A stretch of 64,000 nt of DNA from Xiphydria camelus (lineage: Eukaryota > Arthropoda > Insecta > Hymenoptera > Xiphydriidae). The notes below the pieces were generated by a model that saw only the letters and a program-made list of their open reading frames with translations, ran no database searches and was not told the origin of the DNA. Below are positions 21,607 to 32,575 of the stretch, one piece after another (position 1 is the stretch's first letter; the number at the start of each line of letters is the position of its first letter). The stretch lies in assembly GCA_963678675.1 (NCBI GenBank), contig OY783193.1:28558750-28622749 (forward strand), read 5' to 3'. Position numbers and translations under genes: made by a program.

Positions 21607-22490
21607 GTCCAAGGCACTTATCCATTTTTACCTACGCCGCAAACAAATGGACGAGGGTAGTGTGATTTTTTCAGGGCTGTTTAAGGGTAGTCTCTAAAGT
21701 ACCGAATCAAAAGGCTTTTTTATTATTTTATTACTATTATTTTTTTTTCGACAAAATGACCTTAATAAAAGTTGTAGATAATAACATTCCAATCTTTGCT
21801 TTATGACTTTTTTTCTAGCTATTTTAGTTTAGGCGCTACGGCTATTTTTGTGTTTAGAAATTCGCAAGGGCCGTCCCGGGGAAAGAGTACGGCCCTGGAG
21901 AGAGGCTGAAAACGTCCTCTTTTTTCGGGACGGCCCTGGCGAATAGTGGTGAATGTGACAGACGCTCCGTGTAGTTTGCAAATCGTTTGTATTTTTTTTT
22001 AATAATCGTGAATCGTGATAGTGAACGGATGTAGTGCTACTTTTCTCTGGATGCCTGTGCATGCAGAGCAGGAAAGGAGACGGCAGCCTCTCAGAAGAAT
22101 TGCCATCAGATAAGTTACTTTCTATCTGACCATTCTAACCTCACTTTGATTGCCTATGAAGGACACATCTTTGTGAATATTCTATTTTTTGTTTTCAGCG
22201 TCATGCGAACACGGGACGAATCAATGGTTTTTCTTCTCCATCAACAAGCCGTGGCAGAAAAATAGGAGATGCAATGGAATTGGATCACAATAATCAAGTG
22301 ATTATTTCATCATTATTTTTTCTCCATCGATATATTTCCTCTTTCGTACAATCACAAGTTCCAATTTATACACGACCTGTCAAACCTGAAGTGTACATGT
22401 ACCTCACTTCTATTTCATCTCTTCTTCGTCTCTGGTGTAACGACGGTCAATGAGGAATCACTGATACCGATTAGGGTTCGAGGGTTATTC
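21607..22490. repeat. Left-arm copy of repeat K (inverted match at 34,392-35,277)
   Basis: It contains CCAAGGCACTTATCCA, a hairpin around GGGCCGTCCCG..CGGGACGGCCC at about 21,870-21,945, then the K core to 22,480 and a few bases of family H (GTTCGAGGGTTATTCC). The inverted partner is at 34,392-35,277. Position about 21,617 is the unoccupied counterpart of the pogo-like insertion site. Confidence 0.75.
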
Positions 22491-22840
22491 CTAAAGCTAG
22501 GAATCCACTACACTCGACTCGACTCGACTCGACTCGACACGACACGACTCGACGCGACTCGACACGACGCGTTTCTGATCGCATGATTTTCCATGTATTT
22601 AAATGGCGTAGAAATCCACTAGGCTCGACACGACTCGACTCGATACTTTTCTGGCTGGCCAGAAATTTGTCGCGTCGAGTCGAGTCGAGTCGAGTCGAGC
22701 CTAGTGGACACGGTTTGCGTGCACGTCGAGATATGGACCGATGAGCGAACCGTTGAATTGCGGCAGTCTTGCTTGGAAAGTCGAGAAGAGCAGTTCGAAG
22801 ATTTTACATCAATTTCGCAGAGGAATGGAGGAGGATCTCA

Positions 22841-25312
22841 TTAACCCATTAACTGCCAAATTTTTTTTTTTTTAATTTTTAGGCGGGTATGTTATATTTA
22901 TGCGCAGAAAGTTGTGAAACAGTATAATTATATTAAAATTATGTTTTGGTTTGAAAATATTTGATATTTTTGAAAAAGTCCCAAATGGGGATTATGGCAG
23001 GTTGCATGAAAGAAAACTAATAAGACATTATTTATTTTATCATATGCGTTATCTTATAAATACAAAAATAGCTGTTATTTATGCCATTTTTCCATACAGT
23101 CCACATGTAACCCGACGTTACATTTACCACATTGTTTTCTTACATTTGTTTTACACACTGCGCATTTTCTTTGTTTTCCTTCAAAAGTTCTTTCTAAGTA
23201 ATGCCCTATTGGATTCGTCCTTACGCTTTCGGGAACACGTTTTGAAACTTGCTTTTGTAGAGAAGGTCTACCATGATTTTTAGGATTAGAAAGAGACGCT
23301 CGCTGCAAATATGATCGGGCGATATTTCGTCGAAATTCCAAGAATGGCATGACTTTGTTAGCATGGCAATACAGTACGTAGGCGTTTACAACTGCTGTGT
23401 CAATTATGTTTGTAAAAATAGGAAAATATCACTTTTTTCCACGAATTTTTATCCTGTATTTGTTAATATTCCAGTCCAGTTTGTCAACACCTCCCATAAA
23501 CTTATTATAGTTACTTATGCAATAGGGTTGATCTATTTTGATTTGTTTTTTCTCAGACTTGGACTATCTAGTTACATTGCTTAACGGTCGTATACCTTGA
23601 TGATTTGATAAGACTTTCACACATTTGTTGTCTTTCCACACTACACAAAATATTTCATTATTCATATCAAATCTGTAATCTAAACTGCCGCGAAGTTCGT
23701 TCTTGAATTCATAATCCGACTTTATAGGACACTTGTTTAGACGATTTGATCGAACTGTTCCCGTAGCTAATATGTTTTTCTCCTTTAACGTTTTCATTAG
23801 TTGGAAACTAGTAAAAAATTATCAAAGTAAAATATATGATTTGAAGGATTTTCGAGAAGCTCTATGTTCTTCATTATAACAGATTCACCCAGACCTTGTA
23901 ATTCGCAGTCTTCATTCCTTTTCCCTGTATACAACTCAGTATGATAACAGTATCCTGTTTCTGCACAGCACATTGTCCATTGTTTGAATCCAAATCGAAT
24001 TGGCTTTCCCCTAATAAACTGTTTGAAATAATGATGACCATAGTACCGAACCATTTGCTCGTCAATACTTATATTTTTTGAAAAGACACCAAATTTGAGA
24101 TATCGTTGGTTCATTAACTTTATTAGTGGACTTATTTTGAAATCCGGATCTACCGTCTTATTAGTGGTGAGCTCGGAATTATCATTGAAATGAAGATTTC
24201 TTTTTATTTCCAAATATCTATTTCTAGGAAAACATTTTCTGACAACTTCAATGCATAAGTCTTCATCTTCACACCAATACATTTGCTCCTGTGCTAATGA
24301 ATGGTATCCAGTAAGCAATAAAAATCCTATAAATTTTCTCAAGCAGTCTGTTGAAAAAGTAAACACATGTCTGTTATTTTGAGCGGCGTATGCGACACTC
24401 TGTCTGACTATATAAGTCATTATTTCTTCATCAAATAAAGTTTCAAAAACCTCAACGGGTGTCTTTCCTTCTAATGACTGCTTTATTTGTGATCGAACAT
24501 TCTCAATGTCATTATTATTCCCAACTATTTTTATAAAGTCGTGTCTTACTTTTTGCCAATCTGAATTTGTTTCTCGACTCTTCCTATTAGTTTTTTTCAT
24601 ACGTTTTCGTTTTTGTACAGTTCTAGTGCTTGTAGAAGATATATTCAGAGCACTAATATGAACTTCTAGTCTGCCGGGAACATCTCTGGGACAGCTATCT
24701 TCTAGTGTATTCTCATCAATGTCTTCGATATCCGAAACAATATCGACCTTATCAGGAGGAAGTTCAACGATATCAACAGTAGCACCATCATCGTCACTTT
24801 CAAAGAAATTAGGGTCATTTACAGCATCTTCTAATTCAGCAAGCGTGAAAAACTTCCTAGTACCCATCTCTCGTCAAATAAAAATAATCCCTTTAAGAAA
24901 GAAAAAAATACTTGATATCAGCCACAATCCCCAAATGGGTATCGTTATAAAATAATCAATAAAATCATTTCAATAAAAAAACAAAATATTGAGTAAGTAG
25001 CAGATCGATACCATAACCTCTAAATTACATATCTATATACGGTATTTCATGATAATATAAAAATTAAACCAAAAATATAATGCTTCAAATATGACAATTC
25101 TGTTCTATTCAACTTACAGACGAATTTCAAATTTGTTCGCTTGTTATAAAGAAACAAAGCACAGAATATACGTTTTCTACTATGCACAATGTTGACTGAT
25201 ATATATAGAATGAAACTAAGCTGTCAGGCGTACCAAATGTATCTTCGGTGCCGAGTGGTGTACGTAAAATTCTAAAATCCCCAAATGGGGATCGTGGCAG
25301 TTAATGGGTTAA
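22841..25312 (-). mobile_element. Full-length piggyBac element with TTAA duplications
   Basis: TTAA at 22,841-22,844 and 25,309-25,312 flank 2,464 bp with a 14-bp TIR CCCATTAACTGCCA at both ends. Subterminal copies of CCCAAATGGGGAT are present near each end (about 22,981, 24,930 and 25,280). The single gene runs on the minus strand and is mutated. Confidence 0.9.
23075..24867 (-). pseudogene. piggyBac transposase (DDE_Tnp_1_7), frameshift and two nonsense codons
   Basis: The first 356 codons (24,867-23,797) hold an acidic N-terminus, a basic patch, and the catalytic domain with SIDEQMVRYYG (first Asp, about residue 270) and FYFDNF (second Asp). The frame shifts at about 23,797-23,810. The next open part ends at a TAG (23,564-23,566); further on, GGVDKLDWNINKYR supplies the third Asp motif, followed by an in-frame TGA near 23,432. 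The C-terminal segment ends in a cysteine/histidine cluster (CAVCKTNVRKQCGKCNVGLH), the usual piggyBac C-terminal zinc-binding region. The full length would be about 590 residues, normal for the family. Both nonsense changes fall where the family has Trp. Confidence 0.88.
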
Positions 25313-25690
25313 TAAAGTTAGAGCATATGAGATGCTGTAAAATATACATAGTTTGAAATATAGAGACCAAAATATACGCAACGAAGCTTGAGAAGAAATC
25401 TCAAAAGTCTTGAATAGACCAAGTAAACATAAATAGGTATATAGTAAATTTTTATCTGTATAAATGTTACAGAGAAGCAATAATTGGAAAAATTATAGAG
25501 CCATACATGATGTATCCTTGTACGTTAACATTTAAAAGGACGAAGTAAGTACTACCGTTGTGTCGAGTAGCGTCGAGTCGTGTCGCGTCGATTCCAGTGG
25601 ATTCACCACGCAAATTTTTGTCACCGTGTCGTGTCGAGTCATGTCGTGTCGAGTCGAGTCGAGTCGAGTGCAGTGGATTCCTAGCTTTAT

Positions 25691-26140
25691 TCTTTCTATC
25701 ACAGCATCGATATTTTGCTGCACCTGTATTCTTCTGGGACTTCCTACAATAATTATAAAATCCCCATATAATTCAGCCCGAGCAAGTACAATCTTATCGA
25801 ACTGTACCTTATCGTGGAGATCTTTCGACATAATGATTCCGAAACGTTTTTATCGAGAAATATATATTTCTAATATATATACGGTAGTGTTCACGAATAT
25901 TGTAAAATATCGCAGGAATGTTACAGAAAAGTTACTTGCAAAAACGTGCTTTGTGAGATGTAAATGATGATATTTTATAATTTCCATCTTTACATCCGAG
26001 GCGAAGAAGAGATGAGATAGAAGTGAGGTACATGTACACTTCACGTTTGACAGGTCGGTATATAAATTGAAACTTGTGTGACAGTATAATACGAAAGAGG
26101 AGATATATCATTTTCAATAATTCTGTCGTTATTATCTATA
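25691..26140 (-). pseudogene. Family 'H' fragment: transposase N-terminus and arm
   Basis: The minus strand opens at 25,831 with MSKDLHDKVQFDKIVLARAE and reaches IDAVIERI before the (GACTC)n element cuts it at 25,690. The rest to 26,140 is family H arm sequence. It is the inverted counterpart of 33,960-34,391. Confidence 0.65.
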
Positions 26141-27040
26141 GAAAGGCTTACTCAGATTAATATAGTTTCTTAATTTCTATATAGAGTAAGTTCAGTATAT
26201 CTTAAATAGTAAAATGCTGGATATAATTGTGTTATTTATAATTTGTTACAGAAATAATGCTGCTCAATTCTATCCAGGACTCCAAATCAAATGCGAACCC
26301 GAGGGGGTTTCTTTCGAACGAGGGATCATCTACTTGTGTGTTGTTCCAAGAACCAGTTGGATTAGTTCATTCGGCGAGCTGGATCTGCTGCCTCGAGTGC
26401 ATGGACGTGCGTCACTTTGAATGGATGAAAATTTTCATCCTTCAATATCCTCCCAACCGTAGACTTGCTGATTCTAACCTCTGTTGCCATAGTCCGAATA
26501 TTCGTTCGAGGGTTATTCCTTATTCTCTCTAGCACAGCATCGATATTTTGCTGCACCTGTATTCTCCTGGGACTTCCTAAAATAATTATAAAAACCCTAT
26601 ATAATTCAGCCCGAACAAGTACAATCTTATCGAGCTGTATCTTATCGAGGCGATCTTTCGACATAATGATTCCGAAATGTTTTTATCGAGAAATATATAT
26701 TTCTAACATACGGTAGCGTTCACGAATATTGTAAAATATCGCAGGAATGTTACAAAAAAGTTACTTGCAAAAATGTGCTTGTGGGGTGTAAATGATGATA
26801 TATTGTAATTTCCATCGTTACACTAGAGGCGAAGAAGAGATGAAATAGAAGTGAGGTACATGTACACTTCACGTTTGACAGGTCGGTATATAAATTGGAA
26901 CTTGTGATAGTATAATACGCGAAAGAGGAAATATATCGATAAAGAAAAAATAATAATAAAATAGTTAATACATTATTGTAATCTAATTCCATTGTGTATC
27001 CCTTATTTTTCTGCCACGACTTTGATTGTTGATAGTGGAT
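26141..27040 (-). mobile_element. Family 'H', left half of an inverted pair
   Basis: The outer arm (26,141-26,330) is followed by the HTH transposase fragment (26,362-26,664) and the arm running to the centre at about 27,040. The mirror half continues to 27,720. Confidence 0.7.
26362..26664 (-). pseudogene. HTH transposase N-terminus, open but truncated
   Basis: This is the best-preserved family H reading frame: 100 codons from an ATG at 26,664 (MSKDRLDKIQLDKIVLVRAE), continuing through IDAVLERIRNNPR, the HTH MATEVRISKSTVGRILKD, and FHPFKVTHVHALEAADPARR. Residues VFIIILG are probably intron read-through before an acceptor 'attttag'. The catalytic domain is absent: downstream only WFLEQ and a PSFER-like remnant remain before the arm. 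Confidence 0.7.
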
Positions 27041-27720
27041 GGATCAACCAATAAATTTGATTTTTCCTCACTATGAACAATCAAAGTCGTGGCAGAAAAA
27101 TAAGGGATACACAATGGAATTGGATTACAATAATGGAGTAACTACTTTATTATTATTTTTTCTTTATCGATATATTTCCTTTTTCGTATTATACTATCAC
27201 AAGTTCCAATTTATATACCGACCTGTCAAACGTGAAGTGTACATGTACCTCACTTCTATTTCATCTCTTCTTCGCCTCTGGTAATACGATGGAAATTACA
27301 AAATATCATCATTTACACCCCACAAAGCACGTTTTTGCAAGTAACTTTTCTGTAACATTCCTGCGATATTTTACAATATTCGTGAACACTACCGTATGTT
27401 AGAAATATATAAATATTTCTCGATAAAAACGTTTCGGAATCATCACGTCGAAAGATCTCCTTGATAAGGTATAGCGCGATAAGATTGTATTTGTCAGGGC
27501 TGAATTACATAGGGTTTTTATAATTATTTTAGGAAGTCCCAGAAGAATACAGGTGCAGCAAAATATCGATGCTGTGCTAGAAAGAATAAGGGATAACCCT
27601 CGAATGAGTATTCGAGCTGTGGCAACAGAGGTTAGAATCAGCAAGTCCACGGTTGGGAGGATGTTGAAGGATGAAAATTTTCATCCATTTAAAGTGACGC
27701 ACGACCATATATTACAAATT
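27041..27720 (+). pseudogene. Family 'H', right half with HTH fragment
   Basis: This is the plus-strand mirror of the preceding copy. The start codon position reads ACG near 27,447, and a BLAST-recognisable HTH is expected at 27,553-27,720 (VATEVRISKSTVGRMLKD). The H sequence ends at about 27,710 in 'gcacgaccatat' and joins a two-exon gene fragment. Confidence 0.65.
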
Positions 27721-27736
27721 TTAACTTTACTTGCAG

Positions 27737-28156
27737 ATTTCTTCTCTCAACTCGCTCATGGATGTAGAAGAAAATATTTCCAAAAGCGTGGTGAACACCA
27801 TGAAGAAATATTTAACAAAATATCTGGCTGTTAAATTCACGAACGTCCGCAAAGCGTCTAGCAAGTTTCTCCTTAAAGAGTTCAGTCTCCAAGGTGAGAG
27901 TGATTAATATTTTTTCATGTAAATGATTGTTTTTGAAATATATTTACGAAGTAAAAACCTTTCAAAGTAATGATTGCAATACATCATTTTGTAATGTTTT
28001 TTGTCAGATGCCGTAACTCGAAGGAGCAGCAAGGAAGCCCCTTCTTCAGAGAAGGCAGCCATCGAGGCCATTGGATCGGCTTTGGCTTACGCAGGGGACT
28101 GGGATGAAGGACGACGAGAAGGCAGGGAAGTCCAACGCGGAGCGTGGCATCCGTGA
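27737..28156 (+). pseudogene. Two-exon gene fragment of unknown identity
   Basis: Exon 1 (27,737-27,893) lies between a 'cttgcag' acceptor and a CAAG/GTGAGA donor; exon 2 (28,008-28,156) follows a 'tttttgtcag' acceptor and ends in TGA. Joined in phase they give about 100 residues, containing MKKYLTKYLAVKFTNVR, a TRRSSKEAPSSEKA stretch and the end segment AIGSALAYAGDWDEGRREGR. I do not recognise it firmly; it is loosely like the C-terminal part of DUF4806-type proteins often seen near ant transposons. An inverted, partly deleted copy lies at 31,700-31,900. No upstream exon or promoter was found. Confidence 0.5.
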
Positions 28157-28396
28157 AGCCGAGGTGGCAACGCCGGGGGCGAGAATACGACAGACGACGG
28201 CGCGAGAACGAGTAGCTGCAGCGAGTAGTTATTAGTCTCTTAAAGCGCGTTGCCACGAGTCGACTCAAGTCGAACGACTTGGTAGTTCGACCGTAGTCGA
28301 CTTAAAATGTCTTTGTTATTAGCCGAATCGAACGAAGTAGCTCGTCTTGCGACTTCATGCGATTCGACTCATAACAAAGAAATTTTAAGTCGACTA
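28157..28396. repeat. 3' tail of the gene fragment and split palindrome S
   Basis: The sequence from 28,157 to 28,234 is unique (GC-rich, probably 3' UTR). From 28,235 it is the inverted unit U, starting with CTCTTAAAGCGCGTTGCCAC; palindrome S is interrupted after GTCGACTATA by the large foldback. Confidence 0.6.
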
Positions 28397-28606
28397 TACC
28401 GTATGTCCAATGGCTAGTCGAGCAGGTGCAGCGACCTGAATTTTCCTGAAACTTGACTTCGGCAGTGTTTTAGTTAAAGGTGGCTTTGGAAGATGGCGCG
28501 CATACGAGCGAAACGTTTGAAATATCTAATTTCCCGATAGGTAAAAGCGGGAGTAGATAAATGCGGGAGATCGAAGTGTAACCTCAAAATTGTGAATGTT
28601 GGAATA

Positions 28607-28799
28607 ATGGTGAGTAATTGTTTGAAACGATAAGACATAATAATTCGGGTTTTTTTTCGATGTTCAACTAAATAACACGACTGATACCTAATTGCAGAGA
28701 GAAGCGACTGGCAGTCGTGGAGGAAGGGACTACCGTCAACGTGATCCTCGTCAGAGTGGTCGAGCTCTGCCTCGGCGACGAAAGGTGCAATTAAAATGA
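28607..28799 (+). CDS. Short spliced Arg-rich ORF in the left arm (34 codons)
   Basis: An ATG at 28,607-28,609 is followed at once by a GTGAGT donor (intron 28,610-28,697, 88 bp, ending attgcag). The next exon opens in phase 0 with REATGSRGGRDYRQRDPRQS and stops at TGA 28,797-28,799. The RGG/Arg-rich composition suggests RNA or DNA binding, but 34 residues is short and it may be the first part of a longer captured gene. A mirror copy is on the minus strand at about 30,135-29,944. The sequence shows splice signals; expression is unknown. Confidence 0.35.
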
Positions 28800-28986
28800 A
28801 ATGAAAGCCTGAGTCAAGGTGAAAATTGGAAGGCGTGGAAAGAAAACGCGGCAGAGTCGCCAACAGAAGGAGTGAGTGAAGTGCGAAAGAAAAGTGCAGT
28901 GGCGCCGAAAAACGTCGCATGTGGAAGACAGTGACGAACAGCAGCAGCAGCTGGTCGACACTGCTCAACTCCGCACCAGCTCCTGA

Positions 28987-29196
28987 ATGATATCTCGCCG
29001 ATCGCGATACGCGGCAGCTCCTGTGGACAACGATTCCAGACACTCGAGTCGTAGTCGCAGCAAGGACAGCAGCAGCAGCAGCGTCGACGGCAGGGCCACC
29101 GTTGGAAAGCGAAGGCAATCCAAGACCGACTCGGATAGCTGTAAGAGAAAGACACATCGGCGGAAACATAAAATATCGAAGCAAGACTTGCAATGA
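28987..29196 (+). pseudogene. Ser/Arg-rich coding-like fragment
   Basis: A 69-codon open frame contains RHSSRSRSKDSSSSSVDG and KRKTHRRKHKISKQ, resembling the RS-rich region of splicing-factor-type nuclear proteins. It is mirrored on the minus strand at 29,755-29,546 with one residue difference seen (H to Y). It has no domain beyond composition. I infer a captured host gene piece duplicated when the foldback formed. Confidence 0.4.
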
Positions 29197-30346
29197 GAGT
29201 GTGGTAAGAGGAAGAAGAAAAATGACAGAGACAAGGCGACGAGACGGAGGAGGAAGTCGTCACCACGAAGGGTTCCTTAGCTGTCACTACCACCGCCAAC
29301 ACTGCTTCTTCCTTTTTCAGTGAGGCTCCCGTTCTTCTCCACCGTTTACACTCCTGACGTGATGCCGCTGTCGGGTGTCACAGGAATTCGGCATGATTTA
29401 CGACTGGGTGTAGACGGCCTGTTCTCTGGAACTGTTCGCACGGTGCTAGTACTGCTACCGTTTCAGGAACCCTTCGTGGTGACGACTTCCTCCTCCGTCT
29501 CGTCGCCTTGTCTCTGTCATTTTTCTTCTTCCTCTTACCACACTCTCATTGCAAGTCTTGCTTCGATATTTTATGTTTCCGCCGATGTGTCTTTCTCTTA
29601 CAGCTATCCGAGTCGGTCTTGGATTGCCTTCGCTTTCCAACGGTGGCCCTGCCGTCGACGCTGCTGCTGCTGCTGTCCTTGCTGCGACTACGACTCGAGT
29701 ATCTGGAATCGTTGTCCACAGGAGCTGCCGCGTATCGCGATCGGCGAGATATCATTCAGGAGCTGGTGCGGAGTTGAGCAGTGTCGACCAGCTGCTGCTG
29801 CTGTTCGTCACTGTCTTCTACATGCGACGTTTTTCGGCGCCACTGCACTTTTCTTTCGCACTTTACTCACTCCTTCTGTTGGCGACTCTGCCGCGTTTTC
29901 TTTCCACGCCTTCCAATTTTCACCTTGACTCAGGCTTTCATTTCATTTTAATTGCACCTTTCGTCGCCGAGGCAGAGCTCGACCACTCTGACGAGGATCA
30001 CGTTGACGGTAGTCCCTTCCTCCACGACTGCCAGTCGCTTCTCTCTGCAATTAGGTATCAGTCGTGTTATTTAGTTGAACATCGAAAAAAAACCCGAATT
30101 ATTATGTCTTATCGTTTCAAACAATTACTCACCATTATTCCAACATTCACAATTTTGAGGTTATACTTCGATCTCCCGCATTTATCTACCTCCCGCTTTT
30201 ACCTATCGGGAAATTAGATATTTCAAACGTTTCGCTCGTATGCGCGCCATCTTCCAAAGCCACCTTTAACTAAAACACTGCCGAAGTCAAGTTTCAGGAA
30301 AATTCAGGTCGCTGCACCTGCTCGACTAGCCATTGGACATACGGTA

Positions 30347-31699
30347 TATATACGGTCGAACTACCAAATCGTTCGACTTGAGTCGACTCGTGGCAACGCG
30401 CCATTTTTAGCTTTCCTGGTTTGCTCACGAATTCGAGCTTGTTTTTTTTGCATAGTGTATATACAGGGTGTTACTTAATGATAGGCCGTAATTGCAAGGG
30501 CACATAACTGAATCAATTTCCAGTAGAAAATTTCATATTAACATGTGTCCTAAAATGTCTGGTTATCAAGATACAGGACGTCAAAGTTTAAAAAAAATCG
30601 GTTTTTCAATAATATCTCAACGATCTTTGTGCTGATTTTGTTGACATTTGGCACTGTTGTGTTTATTGTAATAAGACGCTAACTTACCACTAACTAGAAG
30701 ATAATTATGAGTTCCAGTGGCGTCCCGGGGGACAATCTCACGAAAAATATTGACAAAAAAAGTGTACACCACTGACTTTTTAAAACATTTTATATTTTTT
30801 TCAGATTAAGCAGCTAAAAATACAACTTTTTTGTCTCTTGACATTATTTCGTACATCACTTCGTTTTTGAAGAAAACAAATATTAGTCGTGAGACTGTCC
30901 CCCGGGACGCCACTGGAACTCATAATTATCTTCTAGTTAGTGTTAACTGGGCATCTTATTACAATAAACAACAGTGCCTAATGTCAACAAAATCGGCACC
31001 AGGATCTTTGAGATATTATTAAAAAACCGATTTTTTTAAATTTTGACGTCCTGTATCTTGAAAATCAGACATTTTAGGACACATGTTAATATTAACTTTT
31101 CTACTGGAAATAGATTCAGTAATGTGCCCTTGCAATTACGGCTTATCATTAAGTAATACCCTGTATATTTAAATAAATATAGTGTATGTAGTGTAGTGTA
31201 TATAGTGTATGATAGAGCCCTAAAAACTGAAGAATACGCGTTTATATTATTATTATTTCTTACTGTATGGCCTTGGCCTTTCACATTATTAATCGCACCC
31301 TAATCCCCCTTGCATATAAATCTATAAAATATGAAAATAAAGAATTCTTAAATTGTAATTATGAAAAACTAAGGAAACCCGCGCATATGATTTGTATCAA
31401 TCATTGTTCCGCTTGAATACGTTTATATTTTACTTTTGTACATTTTATGAGAAAATATAAAATCTTATTAATTAGTATTAATCTTATTATTCATCATTAA
31501 TCTTATTATTCATTAAAAGTAACATTTCATGTTGATTGAGCATAAATAGGTTTGCCCAATTGGGGCCCAATTGGGCGGCCCAAATTGGGCATAGGTTGGG
31601 CGGAGCGTTACAAGCCCAATGAAAGCCCAATTGGGCACTGATTGGGCTGCCCAATTGGCGCCCAACTACTAATTGGGCAGCCAAGAAGATTTCCACACG
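30347..31699. mobile_element. Unit 'U' inverted copy (rest of S, MITE P, TTGGGC-rich end)
   Basis: The order, reading left to right, is the end of S (to about 30,401), the 'gaattcgagcttg' spacer, MITE P (30,464-31,163, TA-flanked, 700 bp), AT-rich sequence, the CCCAATTGGGC-rich block (31,545-31,690), and the terminus CACACGGG at 31,699. It is the inverted counterpart of 19,763-21,290. Confidence 0.7.
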
Positions 31700-32575
31700 G
31701 GCTTCCTTGCTGCTCCTTCGAGTTACGGCATCTGACAAAAAACATTACAAAATGATGTATCGCAATCATTACTTTAAAAGGTTTTTACCTCGTAAATATA
31801 TTTCAAAAACAATCATTTACATGAAAAAATATTAATCACTCTCACCTATTATACACCGATGGAGCCTGAAATCTTTAAGGAGAAATTTGCTAGACTAAAA
31901 TTTGTAATATATGGACGTGCGTCACTTTAAATGGATGAAAATTTTCATCCTTCAACATCTTCCCAACCGTGGACATGCTGATTCTAACCTCTGTTGCCAC
32001 AGCTCGAATACTCGTTCGAGGGTTATTTCTTATTCTTTCTAGCACAGAGCATCGATATTCTGCTGCACCTGTATTCTTCTGGGACTTCCTAAAATAATTA
32101 TAAAACCCCTATATAATTCAGCCCTGACAAATACAATCTTATCGCGCTATACCTTATCAAGGAGATCTTTCGACGTGATGATTCCAAAACGTTTTTATCG
32201 AGAAATATTTATATATTTCTAACATACGGTAGTGTTCACGAATATTGTAAAATATCGCAGGTATGTTACAGAAATGTTACTTGCAAAAACGTGCTTTGTG
32301 GTAAATGATGGTATTTTGTAATTTCCATCGTTATACCAGAGGCGAAGAAGAGATGAAATAGAAGTGAGGTACATGTATACTTCACGTTTGACAGGTCGGT
32401 ATATAAATTGGAACTTGTGTGATAGTATAATACGAAAGAGGAAATATATCGATAAAGAAAAAGAAATAATAAAGTAGTTACTCCATTATTGTAATCCAAT
32501 TCCATTGTGTATCCCTTATTTTTCTGCCACGACTTTGATTGTTGATAGTGAAGAAAAATCAAATTTATTGGTTGA
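31700..32575 (-). pseudogene. Right arm: truncated gene fragment plus family 'H' half
   Basis: The interval 31,700-31,900 is the inverted copy of the two-exon fragment, with most of exon 1 deleted and exon 2 cut after TRRSSKEA by unit U. The interval 31,905-32,180 carries the minus-strand HTH fragment (stop-containing), then H arm to the centre at about 32,575. Confidence 0.6.

Larger units (their letters stand above)
22491..25690. mobile_element. (GACTC)n-terminated inverted-repeat element
   Basis: Both ends read AGCTAGGAATCCACT followed by an array of GACTC/GACAC pentamers (22,493-22,570 and, inverted, 25,558-25,690). The flanks on either side are contiguous family H sequence (GGGTTATTCC and TTCTTTCTA), so it inserted into an H copy. 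A second small pentamer palindrome lies at 22,612-22,710. The interior is occupied by a piggyBac element. I cannot assign a superfamily. Confidence 0.6.
28397..30346. mobile_element. 1.95-kb foldback element carrying an intron-bearing gene segment
   Basis: The termini are TACCGTATGTCCAATGGC and its complement, inserted within palindrome S at a TA. Arms of about 880 bp are almost identical and inverted around 29,371, with a loop of about 186 bp (29,278-29,463). Arms are GC-rich, unlike the surroundings. Each arm carries a leader, an ATG abutting GTGAGT, an 88-bp intron and an arginine-rich short ORF, then Ser/Arg-rich coding-like sequence with CAG-rich tracts. The long ORFs antisense to this (28,474-29,193 and 29,549-30,217) are mirror images of each other and look like by-products. 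Confidence 0.75.

Noticed and set aside
28474..30217. Long ORFs of 239 and 222 codons in the large foldback
   Set aside because: They are mirror images arising from the inverted arms, antisense to the segment with splice signals, and show no domain; GC-rich DNA favours such open frames.
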